From contig ONDJ01000006.1 of the NCBI GenBank assembly GCA_900316575.1, positions 39,965-103,964 of the forward strand: a stretch of 64,000 nt of DNA, in the 5' to 3' direction. Position numbers and translations under genes: made by a program. The DNA comes from an uncultured Prevotellaceae bacterium. Lineage in GTDB: Bacteria > Bacteroidota > Bacteroidia > Bacteroidales > Bacteroidaceae. The stretch's first letter is position 1, and the number at the start of each line of letters is the position of its first letter. The notes beneath the pieces were generated by a model, which worked only from the letters and a program-made list of their open reading frames with translations, had not been told where the DNA came from and did not search any database. Shown here in pieces: positions 7,544 through 16,194 of this stretch.

Positions 7544-9118
7544 TTATTCAATTTTTACTGGTGAAGGTTTGGGGGCGGGTTTGGGTTTGGGTTCGCGTGG
7601 AGTTCTAATTCTTTGCGTTTTATCTGTTCGATTTGCTGCGGCCCGGGCTGCAGCTTGAGCAGCGGCGGCTTGAGCAGCGGCAGCGGCCTTAGCTTGCTCG
7701 GCTTTGAGTGAATCCGCCCGACGAATAGAATCTGCACGTGCTGCCTCGGCCAATGTTTGAGCCTGAGCGATACTGTCGGCACGCAAGCTGTCGGCATTTA
7801 CAAGTTGCGTACTGTCAAGGCCGCTTGTGCCAGGATCGGACGAGCCACCACCTCCTAAAAGTTTATAGCCTGTAAAGATAAGCAGAACTGCAACTACTGC
7901 GGCAACAGCAGCATAAAGCCCTTTGCGCGATTTAGCGGATTGTTCTTCAGAAGAGGGCGCTGTCTGTGACTGCGCCGCCTGATTTGCCTTTGCTTGAGAC
8001 TGAACGGATTTCGGTTTGGCTATTGCGCCACTTGCTGACTTTCCTTGGTTCTTCTTGGCAGGAGCCTTTTCAGCGGGCTTCGATGCTTTGGAAGCAGATT
8101 GCTCAAGAGGCTTTACTTCCTTAGTTACAGGTTCTTTGGAAGAGGGAGCTCCTGCCTCGGCTGAAGGTGCAGGTGAGGGAGTAGGCTTCTTTCGCCCCTT
8201 ATCAGGCACCTCACTGCCACGCATAGCGGCAAGTAGCTCTTTAGCCGACTGCGGACGCAAGGCGCGTTGCGGACGCATCATCCACACAATGAGTTGGCGC
8301 GTGTGTTCGGAAACACCTTCAGGCATGTGGAAGGCATCTTCTTCGTCCTCAAGAATGTCGGACATGCTGGGCGGCGGCGAAAGCGTCAGCAGGTTATAGA
8401 GCGTTCCACCCACAGCATAGAGGTCGGTCCAAGGGCCTATGTTTTTTCCCATTTGATTGACCTGCTCACTGGGCGCATAGCCTGGCGTGAAACAGAAACC
8501 ACTGGTTGAAACACTGATGGCAGAGTTTTGACCTGCAACGATCTGCTTGCTCGCACCGAAGTCGATGAGTTTCACCTCATCGTTCTTGTCTATCATGATG
8601 TTGCCGGGCTTGATGTCCATGTGGAACATCTCCTTAGCGTGCACCACGCCAAGAGCCTCAACGACCTTTTCAATGATTTCTAACGCACGCTTTTCGCTAT
8701 AAGGCTTCTTGTCGCGTTTGAGGATTTCACTGATACTCTTGCCGTCTATGAAATCCATCACGTAGTAGGCCGTGCCGTTTTCTTCAAAGCGGTCGTGCAC
8801 ACCTACGATATTAGGATGCTTCAGTTTGCGCAAGCGCTGAGCTTCGCGCCAGAATTTTTCTTTTTGTTCTTCAAAATGGTCTTTGTTGCTTTCGTTGCTT
8901 ACAGAGATCGACAAGCTATTGTCGTCGCGCTCGTTGATGCCACGTATGAAGAACTCCTTGAGCACCACAACTTCGTTGTCGAACGTGGTATCAATCGCCA
9001 CATACGTGTTGCCAAAGCCACCGCTGGAAAGATATTTTTCAATTCTATACTTCCCGCCATGGAGCAATGTTCCCACTTGCAACATCGACTTCATCAATAT
9101 GCTGTTAGCGTCGTTCAT
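7544..9118 (-). CDS. Membrane-anchored PknB-type Ser/Thr protein kinase, island gene 10
   Basis: 524 residues. The cytoplasmic kinase domain is at about 22-300, with a glycine loop (LSSGGFGNTYVA), Lys54 in VVLKEF, catalytic loop HMDIKPGN (H166, D168, N173) and DFG at 186-188. The usual HRD Arg is Met, so it is a non-RD kinase. A Pro/Ala/Lys-rich linker (300-398) leads to one membrane helix at about 401-420. Beyond it is a ~100-residue outer part of Ala-rich, coiled-coil-like ADSLRAD/ADSIRRAD repeats and a Pro-Lys tail. There are no PASTA repeats. Its start overlaps the Sel1 gene by 4 nt, and PP2C is one gene further upstream, the usual kinase-phosphatase pairing. Confidence 0.92.
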   Translation of the reverse strand: MNDANSILMKSMLQVGTLLHGGKYRIEKYLSSGGFGNTYVAIDTTFDNEVVVLKEFFIRGINERDDNSLSISVSNESNKDHFEEQKEKFWREAQRLRKLKHPNIVGVHDRFEENGTAYYVMDFIDGKSISEILKRDKKPYSEKRALEIIEKVVEALGVVHAKEMFHMDIKPGNIMIDKNDEVKLIDFGASKQIVAGQNSAISVSTSGFCFTPGYAPSEQVNQMGKNIGPWTDLYAVGGTLYNLLTLSPPPSMSDILEDEEDAFHMPEGVSEHTRQLIVWMMRPQRALRPQSAKELLAAMRGSEVPDKGRKKPTPSPAPSAEAGAPSSKEPVTKEVKPLEQSASKASKPAEKAPAKKNQGKSASGAIAKPKSVQSQAKANQAAQSQTAPSSEEQSAKSRKGLYAAVAAVVAVLLIFTGYKLLGGGGSSDPGTSGLDSTQLVNADSLRADSIAQAQTLAEAARADSIRRADSLKAEQAKAAAAAQAAAAQAAARAAANRTDKTQRIRTPREPKPKPAPKPSPVKIE

Positions 9119-10137
9119 CGCGTTATTTCCTTATCTTTTTTTAGAGGGTTTTGAGTGCTACGAAATAAATTTCCAACAGATTCTGTTTTTTCTATTTCTT
9201 CAATCAGCTGCCCAGCACGTGGTTCACCTAATTCTTTGGCACGCTTTAAGTATTTGAGGGCTTCGTCTCTGTTCTTGGTTGTACCGATTCCGTCTTTATA
9301 GCAAACGCCCAAACAATATAGAGCCTCAGGGATATTGCTCTTTGCGGCTTGTGTGAAATACTTGAAAGCAAGCTGGTCGCCTTCGGGTGTTTCATCTTCA
9401 TAATAATAGAGGGCTATTTCGTACGCAGCGTAAGGATGTCTTAACTGGGCGGCATCAAGGAAATACGCCTTAATTGTTGACACATCTGAAGACTTTTCTT
9501 TTTGCATAAGCTTCGCAGCGCGGTACTTAGCTTCCATGTTCGTATTGTCTTTTGCTGCAAGCTGATAGAACTCTATGGCAGATTTATAATCCTCTTTCTG
9601 CTCATAAACCCATGCCCTGCAGAAATCATCGCCGAGCTTAGCTCCATCCCTGAAACAAGAATCCGCCTCGGACGAGAAGTCTTTCCCAAGTCTAAGATAC
9701 ATCAATCCACTTTCGCGAAAATCTTCTCCATTGTTTTCTAAAGTTGCTTTTCGCTTCAACCAAAAGGCTGCATTTTCCTTTTGGTTTTTGCCATTATAGT
9801 ACAAATAAGCTGAATTAGCAAATTGAGCTTGCAGGCTCTTAGGGTTCGTCCCATAATACTGCCCCATCAGCTCATACCACAGCTCGATTTCTTCATCTGG
9901 AGGAGACAACCTATTTTGCAAATGATAACAAACACCTGCGAAAGCTTTCTCTATTTTAATAGAATCTTCAGCGGTAAGTGCAGTAGCCGAATCGTTGTCT
10001 GCAACAGAAGCCATCATACGCTGGACGTCTGTTATAGGGACAAACTCTACCCCTTCTTGTACGTTTACTTGCGCCTTTAGACTTATAGAAGAACTAAAAA
10101 GCACAAAGAGTAATAAAAAAAGAAGCGTCTTATTCAT
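9115..10137 (-). CDS. Secreted Sel1-repeat (TPR-like) protein, island gene 9
   Basis: 340 residues with a clear signal peptide (about 1-22, LLFLLLFVLFSSSISLKAQ). The body is alpha-helical. Sel1-type repeats are clearest at about 190-310 (YEIALYYYEDETPEGDQLAF, LYCLGVCYKDGIGTTKNRDE, ALKYLKRAKELGEPRAG). Sel1 repeats are protein-interaction scaffolds. It lies 18 nt after the PP2C gene and overlaps the kinase gene by 4 nt (ATGA), so the three are almost certainly translated from one message. It could scaffold the outer parts of the kinase and phosphatase; that is inference. Confidence 0.85.
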   Translation of the reverse strand: MNKTLLFLLLFVLFSSSISLKAQVNVQEGVEFVPITDVQRMMASVADNDSATALTAEDSIKIEKAFAGVCYHLQNRLSPPDEEIELWYELMGQYYGTNPKSLQAQFANSAYLYYNGKNQKENAAFWLKRKATLENNGEDFRESGLMYLRLGKDFSSEADSCFRDGAKLGDDFCRAWVYEQKEDYKSAIEFYQLAAKDNTNMEAKYRAAKLMQKEKSSDVSTIKAYFLDAAQLRHPYAAYEIALYYYEDETPEGDQLAFKYFTQAAKSNIPEALYCLGVCYKDGIGTTKNRDEALKYLKRAKELGEPRAGQLIEEIEKTESVGNLFRSTQNPLKKDKEITR

Positions 10138-10155
10138 ATGCTATTAATCATTTGC

Positions 10156-11751
10156 TTATTTAGGTCTCAATTGCTCCCTACTAGATTCCGAGGTGCTTCC
10201 GCCTTGACCACTACTACCTCCTTCTATTGAATTTGTTGAAGGATTTGTAGAGGTTTGTTCAGCATTATTGTCACTATTGTTATTATGTATTTCATGACCA
10301 CGGTTGGTTTGTCTGCTGCCAATTTGCAGAGGTGAAGTTCCTCCTTGTTGTTGCCCTCGATCTTGATTTGACGTTGGCAATTGTGGCCGAGATTGCGTTG
10401 TACTTTGCCGAGCACTTTGCTGTGCTGCGGCTGCGGGTGCGCTTGACGTTGAAGGCGTGGAAGAAGCAGAAGGCGTAGAAGGTGCGTTAGGCACGGAAAG
10501 CGTTGAAGGTGATGCCGTTTGAGCTGGAGCTATGGGCTGCTGCGATGGAGTTACCGTCGTCTGCTCTTCTGTACTATTCTTATCATCGTCGTTTTGGTTT
10601 AAGAACCACCAAACAGCTCCGCCCAAAACGCCAAGACAAACTACCAATGGTAGCCAAAACATCGCGCGGTTGCTCTTGGGGGCAGCAGGCGGAATAGGTG
10701 CTGACGTTACTGGTGGCGGAAGAGGCGAAGATGGTTGAGTTGACATTGGAATTGGTGGGGCGGCTGCTTTATCTTCCTTTATATCGTATGTTTCATCAGC
10801 TGCAGTCACCACAAGTCCTGGTTCTACACCCGGTTCCGTAGGTGCAGTGATGGCCTCTTCGGGCACGGCTCGGGTAACAATGGAAATATCATGTTCTACG
10901 ATCGGTACGATGTTGACAGCATTGGCACGCGAGGTGTCTTCATCGTGGAAAAGCTTTTTGTCGCCAGCTTCCGAGAGTACTTCCTTAACACGAATGAGGT
11001 ATGCAGTATGGTTGTCTCCATTTTCAGCGGTGCGCTGCAGGAGCGTGGCGATTTTTGTTTCATCAGAGTCATCGGTTGAAAGCAATGCTACAAGCTCGTC
11101 GTTCTCCATTTTTTCGAGCATTCCGTCGGAGCAAAGGTAGAAATAGTCGCCTGGCTCAATATCGGTGGTGTGAACGATGGTGAGATCTACTTGATCATCT
11201 TCATCGCACGGCATTAGTGCACGTGTAATGATATTGCGACGCCGGTCGGTCTTCATCTCTTCAAAGGTGATTTCACCGGCTTGATACATATCATATACCA
11301 AAGAGTGGTCGCGCGACTGGAAAAGCGGTTTCTCCTCACCTGGACGAATGTGGTAGATACGACTATCGCCAACATAAGCCATAGTGATACCACCCTTATG
11401 AAGACAAACGAGGGTCAGCGTGGTACCCATCTTCTTGTAAGCTCCATCGTCTTGAGCGTTCAACTGAGTATAAGCAGAAGCCAATGCCCCACGAAGCACA
11501 CTGTCATCAACCACTTGGTTGTAGTCAGCATGTTCCTTGAAGTATTCATCAAAAGCCTGGCAAACGGTTTGGCTAGCCACTTCACCCTTAGAGTGTCCTC
11601 CCATGCCGTCGCAGACAAGGAACAAACGAGTTTCAGTTGTAGCCTGGTGCTCATCAGGGAAAAGGCTGTCCTCTTGATGAGGAACGTCATTTTCATCTTT
11701 GCGTTGTCCGACGTGATGGATGAAATGCGGCTGATAAATGGAGATTTTCAT
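10156..11751 (-). CDS. Membrane-anchored PP2C-type Ser/Thr phosphatase, island gene 8
   Basis: 531 residues. The PP2C domain at about 1-257 shows the metal-binding signatures VCDGMGGHSKG (D48), AYVGDSRIY (D129), LCSDGM (D209) and GDNHTAYL (D246), so it should be an active Mn/Mg-dependent phosphatase. A Pro-rich linker reaches a membrane helix at about 363-385 (MFWLPLVVCLGVLGGAVWWF). The outer ~145 residues are a low-complexity Ser/Thr/Pro/Gln/Asn tail. The tail mirrors the kinase's design: enzyme inside, disordered part outside. Its ATG overlaps the stop of an untranslated-looking 31-codon frame (ATGA), possibly a relic. It presumably reverses the neighbouring kinase. Confidence 0.92.
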   Translation of the reverse strand: MKISIYQPHFIHHVGQRKDENDVPHQEDSLFPDEHQATTETRLFLVCDGMGGHSKGEVASQTVCQAFDEYFKEHADYNQVVDDSVLRGALASAYTQLNAQDDGAYKKMGTTLTLVCLHKGGITMAYVGDSRIYHIRPGEEKPLFQSRDHSLVYDMYQAGEITFEEMKTDRRRNIITRALMPCDEDDQVDLTIVHTTDIEPGDYFYLCSDGMLEKMENDELVALLSTDDSDETKIATLLQRTAENGDNHTAYLIRVKEVLSEAGDKKLFHDEDTSRANAVNIVPIVEHDISIVTRAVPEEAITAPTEPGVEPGLVVTAADETYDIKEDKAAAPPIPMSTQPSSPLPPPVTSAPIPPAAPKSNRAMFWLPLVVCLGVLGGAVWWFLNQNDDDKNSTEEQTTVTPSQQPIAPAQTASPSTLSVPNAPSTPSASSTPSTSSAPAAAAQQSARQSTTQSRPQLPTSNQDRGQQQGGTSPLQIGSRQTNRGHEIHNNNSDNNAEQTSTNPSTNSIEGGSSGQGGSTSESSREQLRPK

Positions 11752-11847
11752 AAATTTGTTTGTTGAAATGTTCTATATTGTTGGTTAGCCTCACGCAGGA
11801 GTTGATGTTGCTCTATACGCTGCAAGGCTTTGTAAAATGGGTTTCAG

Positions 11848-12435
11848 TTATTGCTGTGATGTATAACGAAAGATTTCGTGCCCTGCTTGGATGACACTCC
11901 CATCGCGCAAGAGTACTTCATCGCCATATTGAAGCGGAAGATTGTCAACTGCCGTGAAGCTCACTTTATCCTTATGGAGCGTCAATGTCACACAAAATGT
12001 CTTATCCTTACGTTCTCTGACGTTGATATCAAAATGAAGTTTCGACACACTATTCCCTGTGGAAAAGTAATGCTGTGCCAAGGGCGGCGATGCCTTCGGG
12101 CAACGTCCGCAGGTGTTACGCCCTATGTGCAATCGCGATGCTTGCTGTCCATACATCAATGTCCCTGGCGTGGGTGGCCACTTGTCTTTAGGAGGTAAAA
12201 TAGTGCTTTGCTGTTTCTGCTGCATTATGGTATGTGCTTCCTCGGGCGTAGGCTGAACTCCAGGCGGATTGGTATCGCAATCGGGGTCAGCCTCTATGCG
12301 GAATTTTACCAAAAGAGGCTTTCCACACTTTGGGCAATTGAACGTCATGCTGGGCTGGTTCTTCGTGTTTGTAACCGACATCGAAGCCTTACAGCCCGGG
12401 CAGCTTACTGACTTTTTAAGTTGATATTTGGGCAT
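11848..12435 (-). CDS. Zinc-ribbon plus FHA-like protein, island gene 7
   Basis: 195 residues, soluble. The N-terminal zinc ribbon has CPGC and CPKC pairs (C12, C15, C34, C37; CX2C-X18-CX2C). A Pro/Gln linker follows, then an FHA-like domain at about 100-193 (RLHIGRN, SVSKLHFDI, a core ending LRDGSVIQAGHEIF). FHA domains bind phospho-threonine, making this a likely reader of the island's kinase. The Ser and His of the phosphopeptide pocket are present as SKLH. It lies 40 nt after the small zinc-ribbon gene and 96 nt before PP2C. The FHA call rests on motif spacing and should be checked structurally. Confidence 0.75.
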   Translation of the reverse strand: MPKYQLKKSVSCPGCKASMSVTNTKNQPSMTFNCPKCGKPLLVKFRIEADPDCDTNPPGVQPTPEEAHTIMQQKQQSTILPPKDKWPPTPGTLMYGQQASRLHIGRNTCGRCPKASPPLAQHYFSTGNSVSKLHFDINVRERKDKTFCVTLTLHKDKVSFTAVDNLPLQYGDEVLLRDGSVIQAGHEIFRYTSQQ

Positions 12436-12475
12436 TGCTTTTTGTTTGTTTGGTCGCTAAGACTTTTCTCTGCTA

Positions 12476-12751
12476 TTACTCTGCGGGCTTAATAAAACTT
12501 ATGCGCAATTCCTTTTGGCACGTAGGACAATGAAACTGACGATAAGGCATGTTTTTACGATTGTGTACGCGCAATTCCGTGGAACAATTTGGGCACTTGA
12601 CGTGTAATTTCTCGTAGAGCGGCGGATTGAAGCGCACCATCAGATGAGATTCACACTGCGGACAAGCAAAACGCTTCACCACCTCGTTTTTATTGTTGCT
12701 TACATCAAGGACTATGCCGCATTTCGGGCAAGAAACACGTTTTATTTCCAT
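12476..12751 (-). CDS. Small protein with two tandem zinc ribbons, island gene 6
   Basis: 91 residues made of two copies of one ribbon: C8/C11/C30/C33 and C53/C56/C75/C78, both CX2C-X18-CX2C. Each carries an internal N-x-K-N motif and a final hydrophobic strand (HLMVRF, ELRISF). The same module is the N-terminus of the next gene. There is no membrane segment. Such ribbons bind zinc and mediate protein or nucleic-acid contacts; the partner is unknown. It is co-directional with the caspase gene (130-nt gap upstream) and the FHA gene (40-nt gap downstream). Confidence 0.8.
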   Translation of the reverse strand: MEIKRVSCPKCGIVLDVSNNKNEVVKRFACPQCESHLMVRFNPPLYEKLHVKCPNCSTELRVHNRKNMPYRQFHCPTCQKELRISFIKPAE

Positions 12752-12881
12752 CGTTTATATTTTGTTTTTGTTAGGTTCTTTTGTTTTGCACACAAATACG
12801 CCTACGCTACAAGCAAAAGGTGCGGCTGTTCTCGCACCACAATGAGCAAGAAGCTCCAAAGCGTATCTGTATAGCTTTTGA

Positions 12882-13643
12882 TCAGTAGCGGAATATGATC
12901 ATATTTTTGGGAAAGTTGCCCCACATCACGGGATGTTGCTGGTGATTATGATTGCGCTGGGCATACTGACCTACATTCTTGCTGACATAGTTAAACAACT
13001 CTACGGCAGTGATGATACGGTCTTGATTGGTATCAGCTGAGCCTTTCATTGCTTTTTCCAAATAGTAGGCAAATAGCCCATGGCGCAACGAACCAATTTC
13101 CAGAGAAGTTTCGTTGGTGCGCGATGAGAGGAAGAGCATCACGTTCTTGGCTGTCTGCTGACGCTGCGATCTATTGGTACGAGCCGAACCAGCAAAGCAA
13201 GCATCGGCAAAGATGCACTTTGTTTTGGCTCTGCTCTTCTTCATTATAGCATACATGCGCTGATACGTAAGATCACCATCGTAGGTGTAGAAAGCACCTG
13301 GCGATCCATGTCCACTATAAAAGAGGATGATGACGTCTTGCGCGGTTGCTTGTGAAAACAGTTGTTGCATAGCAGATAGGATATTGCTTTGTGTAGCCTG
13401 ACTGTTGAGCAACATTTTTGCTTTCACATTGCTGCGTGATGCATAGACTTGTGCAATGGTGCGAGCATCAGCATCGCAATACGATAGGTCGTTTGAAGTG
13501 CCAGGATAATCGGCGATGCCTACCGAAACAATAAAAACTCTACCTCCTTTTTCTGCTTGTTGTGGAAGCAGGCGCGTCCCGGCCTGCACGCTGATCGTAC
13601 AAGTCAGGACGCTGAGCAACATGATGGAAATTATTCGCTTCAT
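12882..13643 (-). CDS. Secreted caspase-family (C14) protease, island gene 5
   Basis: 253 residues. A signal peptide at 1-21 (ISIMLLSVLTCTISVQA) is followed by a single caspase/metacaspase p20-like domain. The catalytic dyad is intact: His112 in FYSGHGSPGAF and Cys149 in FADACFAGSA. Strand motifs RVFIVSVGIADYP and DVIILFYSGHG are typical, and LRHGLFAYYLEKAM and ITAVELFNYV follow as in bacterial caspase-like proteins. No death-fold or repeat domain is attached. Export places it in the periplasm or outside. Its place in a phospho-signalling operon suggests it is an effector or a processing protease for the island's surface proteins, which is inference. Confidence 0.9.
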   Translation of the reverse strand: MKRIISIMLLSVLTCTISVQAGTRLLPQQAEKGGRVFIVSVGIADYPGTSNDLSYCDADARTIAQVYASRSNVKAKMLLNSQATQSNILSAMQQLFSQATAQDVIILFYSGHGSPGAFYTYDGDLTYQRMYAIMKKSRAKTKCIFADACFAGSARTNRSQRQQTAKNVMLFLSSRTNETSLEIGSLRHGLFAYYLEKAMKGSADTNQDRIITAVELFNYVSKNVGQYAQRNHNHQQHPVMWGNFPKNMIIFRY

Positions 13644-13753
13644 TATGCTTAATTTATTTCTGTGCCACTTTAGACCGAAAACCTGTTTCCCGTGGCACTG
13701 GGATTGTGTTACAATTGTTTAAGGCATCTGTGCCTAATCGTTTTTTTGACAGA

Positions 13754-14854
13754 CTATGCCAGCATATCAACGTTTGCATCGTTGACAAAATCGTCCATGC
13801 CATCGGTTGAAGTATTGTCGGCCACGTAAATCTCTTCATTAGAATAGACCTCCTCGGAACCATTGTCGGCAGTGTAGTCGCCATTAAATTCGTCGGAATA
13901 GATATCGTCTTGATCTGTGGGAACATCATCTTCAAGGACTACAGGATCTTCGGTATCTATCACCTGCACTTCTTCAGGATAAACATTCGTGGGGTCGGGA
14001 TCAACACCCGCGCTGACACTAGTCTCCTCATTAAGCATGTAAATCTCGTTTTCTTCAAGCGAACCGCTGTCATCCACATCAACACCTGCTATGTCGTAAA
14101 CGCCATCACGATCAACATCAATGAGGATACCAGAGTGGCCGTCCATCTCAATGTCTGCCACATCGACTGTTTCTCCGTCAAGCACATCGGTGCGTGTACC
14201 TATGATGCGCACTCCTGTATCGTCACTGCTTTCACCTCCGCTTGGGACTCTGCCACCTCCTACGATGCTATCGGGCTGCTGATTATCGTCTTGAATCACA
14301 TTGCCAGTAGCTGGAGTGTCATGATGGTGGTGGTGATGAACGTGATGAACTTCGGTCTGAACACTTTGCGTTTGCGTAGCGGCCTGACCGCCATACTGTT
14401 CCATGGCATTGTCGGTAAAGGCTGCGCGATCTTCGGGACTCATTGCGTTCCATTCATCTTGGCTATAAGTGCCATAAACACCACCGCGCCAGATAAAGAC
14501 GCCACCAGGACCTACTTCAGCGCGTGCTGCTTCAAAAGCATCGGCAAAGGACATGTTGTCATTCACATGAGCCATTTGCAGACCTTGGTTTTCTGCAGCT
14601 TGGTCAGCCAAAGCGGCTTGTTCTTCCTCGCCTCCAGAATTAATGCCATTAGCAATAGCTTCACCAGCATACATCACTCCTGCACCGAGAGCAGCACCCC
14701 CAACGATACCTGCACCCAGCTTGGCTGCCAAGTTGGAATCGTTCTTCTTCTGGTTGGGATCAAAACTTGCAGGCTGTACACCTGACTGATTACTCTGAGG
14801 ATTTTCAAATCCTTGGCCTACATTGGTATAAACCGTGTTGTCGTTAGGGTTCAT
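13754..14854 (-). CDS. Acidic EF-hand membrane protein with conserved tail, island gene 4
   Basis: 366 residues, family not recognised. Visible features: N-terminal DNTVYTN motif (5-11), a membrane helix at about 46-66 (KLGAGIVGGAALGAGVMYAG), a His run near 170-178, a classic EF-hand loop DVDDSGSLEENE (259-270) preceded by another Asp-rich DVDRDG loop, and a very acidic C-terminal third ending DGMDDFVNDANVDMLA. The tail and the first motif recur almost exactly in the next upstream gene. A calcium-responsive surface protein or a caspase/secretion substrate are options. It has its own promoter with a LytTR-type operator. A long antisense frame here is a shadow. Confidence 0.75.
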   Translation of the reverse strand: MNPNDNTVYTNVGQGFENPQSNQSGVQPASFDPNQKKNDSNLAAKLGAGIVGGAALGAGVMYAGEAIANGINSGGEEEQAALADQAAENQGLQMAHVNDNMSFADAFEAARAEVGPGGVFIWRGGVYGTYSQDEWNAMSPEDRAAFTDNAMEQYGGQAATQTQSVQTEVHHVHHHHHHDTPATGNVIQDDNQQPDSIVGGGRVPSGGESSDDTGVRIIGTRTDVLDGETVDVADIEMDGHSGILIDVDRDGVYDIAGVDVDDSGSLEENEIYMLNEETSVSAGVDPDPTNVYPEEVQVIDTEDPVVLEDDVPTDQDDIYSDEFNGDYTADNGSEEVYSNEEIYVADNTSTDGMDDFVNDANVDMLA

Positions 14855-14901
14855 AGTAGTGTGATTTTTAAGAATTGTTAGATGTTTGTTGTTTTACACT
14901 G

Positions 14902-14909
14902 CAAAAGTA
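14902..14909 (-). promoter_or_regulatory. -7 promoter box of island gene 4
   Basis: On the minus strand the box reads TACTTTTG (TAnnTTTG) followed by CAGTGT. It lies 47 nt upstream of the start codon, and the same box-plus-CAGTGT word precedes the paralogue. Confidence 0.75.
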
Positions 14910-14949
14910 GTGAGGGCCGCTATGTCTCGCCAAATTATTATTGGGTTTC

Positions 14950-14980
14950 GGTACGAAATAGGGGGTTTTAGGTACGAAAT
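14950..14980 (-). promoter_or_regulatory. Direct-repeat operator, LytTR-type geometry (copy 1)
   Basis: Two copies of ATTTCGTACC (minus strand) start exactly 21 bp apart, separated by TAAAACCCCCT-type sequence. The near edge lies 40 bp from the -7 box, an activator position. LytTR-family sites are 9-bp direct repeats separated by about 12 bp (a 21-bp period), which this matches. The identical element recurs at 16195-16225 with the same promoter distance. Confidence 0.7.
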
Positions 14981-15076
14981 GGCTGTTATGCGATGGTTTT
15001 CCTACTTTTGGCAGTGTAAAAACAACGGCTGAGGGAACAGGATTGTCTGTATATATATTAATACGGAGTGTGCGTG

Positions 15077-16105
15077 TTATGCCAGCATATCTACATTGGC
15101 ATCGTTGACGAAGTCGTCCATGCCATCGGAGGAAGAGGTTTCGGCGATATAAACTTCGGGCTCAGGTTCTGTTGTCACGTCAATGCCGATATCGCCACCA
15201 GGTTCTTCATAGCTGGGCTCGTCTTGAACGATTGGCTCTACATTTTCGTTTTCTGCCACGAGCCCTTGACCAAGTCCGTCTTGCGCGTTTGGGTTGCCAT
15301 CAATGATAACGACACCATCATCCGTACCGCCTCCAGGATTTTCTTCGCCATCAGGAACTTCGCCGCCTTCGTTCTGAGCCAAGGGATTTTCATCTGGCAT
15401 ATAGTCAATAGGGAAGTCATCGTCATAAATAATTTCGTTATTTGCGAGATAGAAGTTGGTTGAGACTTCTTCCCAACTACCAATGTTTTGGAAAGAGACA
15501 TCGGGCTGAGCTGCCATGACGAGGCCTTCATCTCCATATTCCAAACTTTCATAACCAGGCCCACGTAGCCAAACAAGCTCGCCGCTATCACTCAACTCGG
15601 GCAAAACATAAACGTCCCAGGTGTTATCTAAGTTCATATCCACAGCCATCACTTGCATGCCGTTGATTACATGCACCTCTGCGTATGCCACTGAACCGTC
15701 ACCCATTGTGATATACATTCCTTCAGGATTAGGGTGATGTATTCCTTGTGAGGAAGTAGATGGGGGCGTAGGCTGAGCGGTATGTATCACGTGTGTCTCG
15801 TGCACAACATATTGCGGCTCAGCATCAGCCATAGCCTCTTGAGCTTCCACTACTTGTTCCTCGGTAGCCTGAACGAGACCATCTATCTGTTCATCAAAGT
15901 GGCTTTGTTCGTCGCCAATTTTACTGTGTATAAACGCTGCTGCTGCGCCTGCCACTACGCCTGCACTTGCTCCGCCTAAGATATAAGAAGTTACCTTGGC
16001 TTTTTTGTCGGCATCCATAAGAGTTTGCTGATAGGAGTTCATGGGATTTACTCCACCCTGGTTCATTGGGTTGGTGTAAACGGTGTTGTCTGATTGGTTT
16101 GCCAT
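15077..16105 (-). CDS. Acidic membrane protein, paralogue of island gene 4 (island gene 3)
   Basis: 342 residues, not a recognised family. It shares DNTVYTN near the start (6-12), one membrane helix at about 40-59 (SYILGGASAGVVAGAAAAFI), a similar middle block (VMAVDMNLDNTWDV, then SDSGELVWL, a degenerate form of the EF-hand region) and the terminal DGMDDFVNDANVDMLA. The sequence between these is diverged and acidic, rich in Gly/Pro/Asp/Glu. Conservation limited to both ends plus the central core suggests the tail is a docking or processing signal. It is transcribed from its own LytTR-operator promoter. Confidence 0.75.
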   Translation of the reverse strand: MANQSDNTVYTNPMNQGGVNPMNSYQQTLMDADKKAKVTSYILGGASAGVVAGAAAAFIHSKIGDEQSHFDEQIDGLVQATEEQVVEAQEAMADAEPQYVVHETHVIHTAQPTPPSTSSQGIHHPNPEGMYITMGDGSVAYAEVHVINGMQVMAVDMNLDNTWDVYVLPELSDSGELVWLRGPGYESLEYGDEGLVMAAQPDVSFQNIGSWEEVSTNFYLANNEIIYDDDFPIDYMPDENPLAQNEGGEVPDGEENPGGGTDDGVVIIDGNPNAQDGLGQGLVAENENVEPIVQDEPSYEEPGGDIGIDVTTEPEPEVYIAETSSSDGMDDFVNDANVDMLA

Positions 16106-16146
16106 AGTTGTAATAGTTTTTAAAGTTAATTATTTGAATGACACTG

Positions 16147-16154
16147 CAAAAGTA
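16147..16154 (-). promoter_or_regulatory. -7 promoter box of island gene 3
   Basis: Minus-strand TACTTTTG followed by CAGTGT, 41 nt before the start codon. Box and flanks match those upstream of island gene 4. Confidence 0.75.
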
Positions 16155-16194
16155 CATTGCGCTGTTCCTGGCGAACAAATTTTTTTGCGCTTTC

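Noticed and set aside
13655-13740. Terminator between island genes 4 and 5
   Set aside because: gtgccac/gtggcac and aggca/tgcct stems are short and lack a U-run, so the evidence is too weak.
13910-14785. 291-codon plus-strand frame
   Set aside because: Antisense shadow of the acidic island gene 4; Asp/Glu-rich codons leave the reverse frame open, and it has no family features or promoter.
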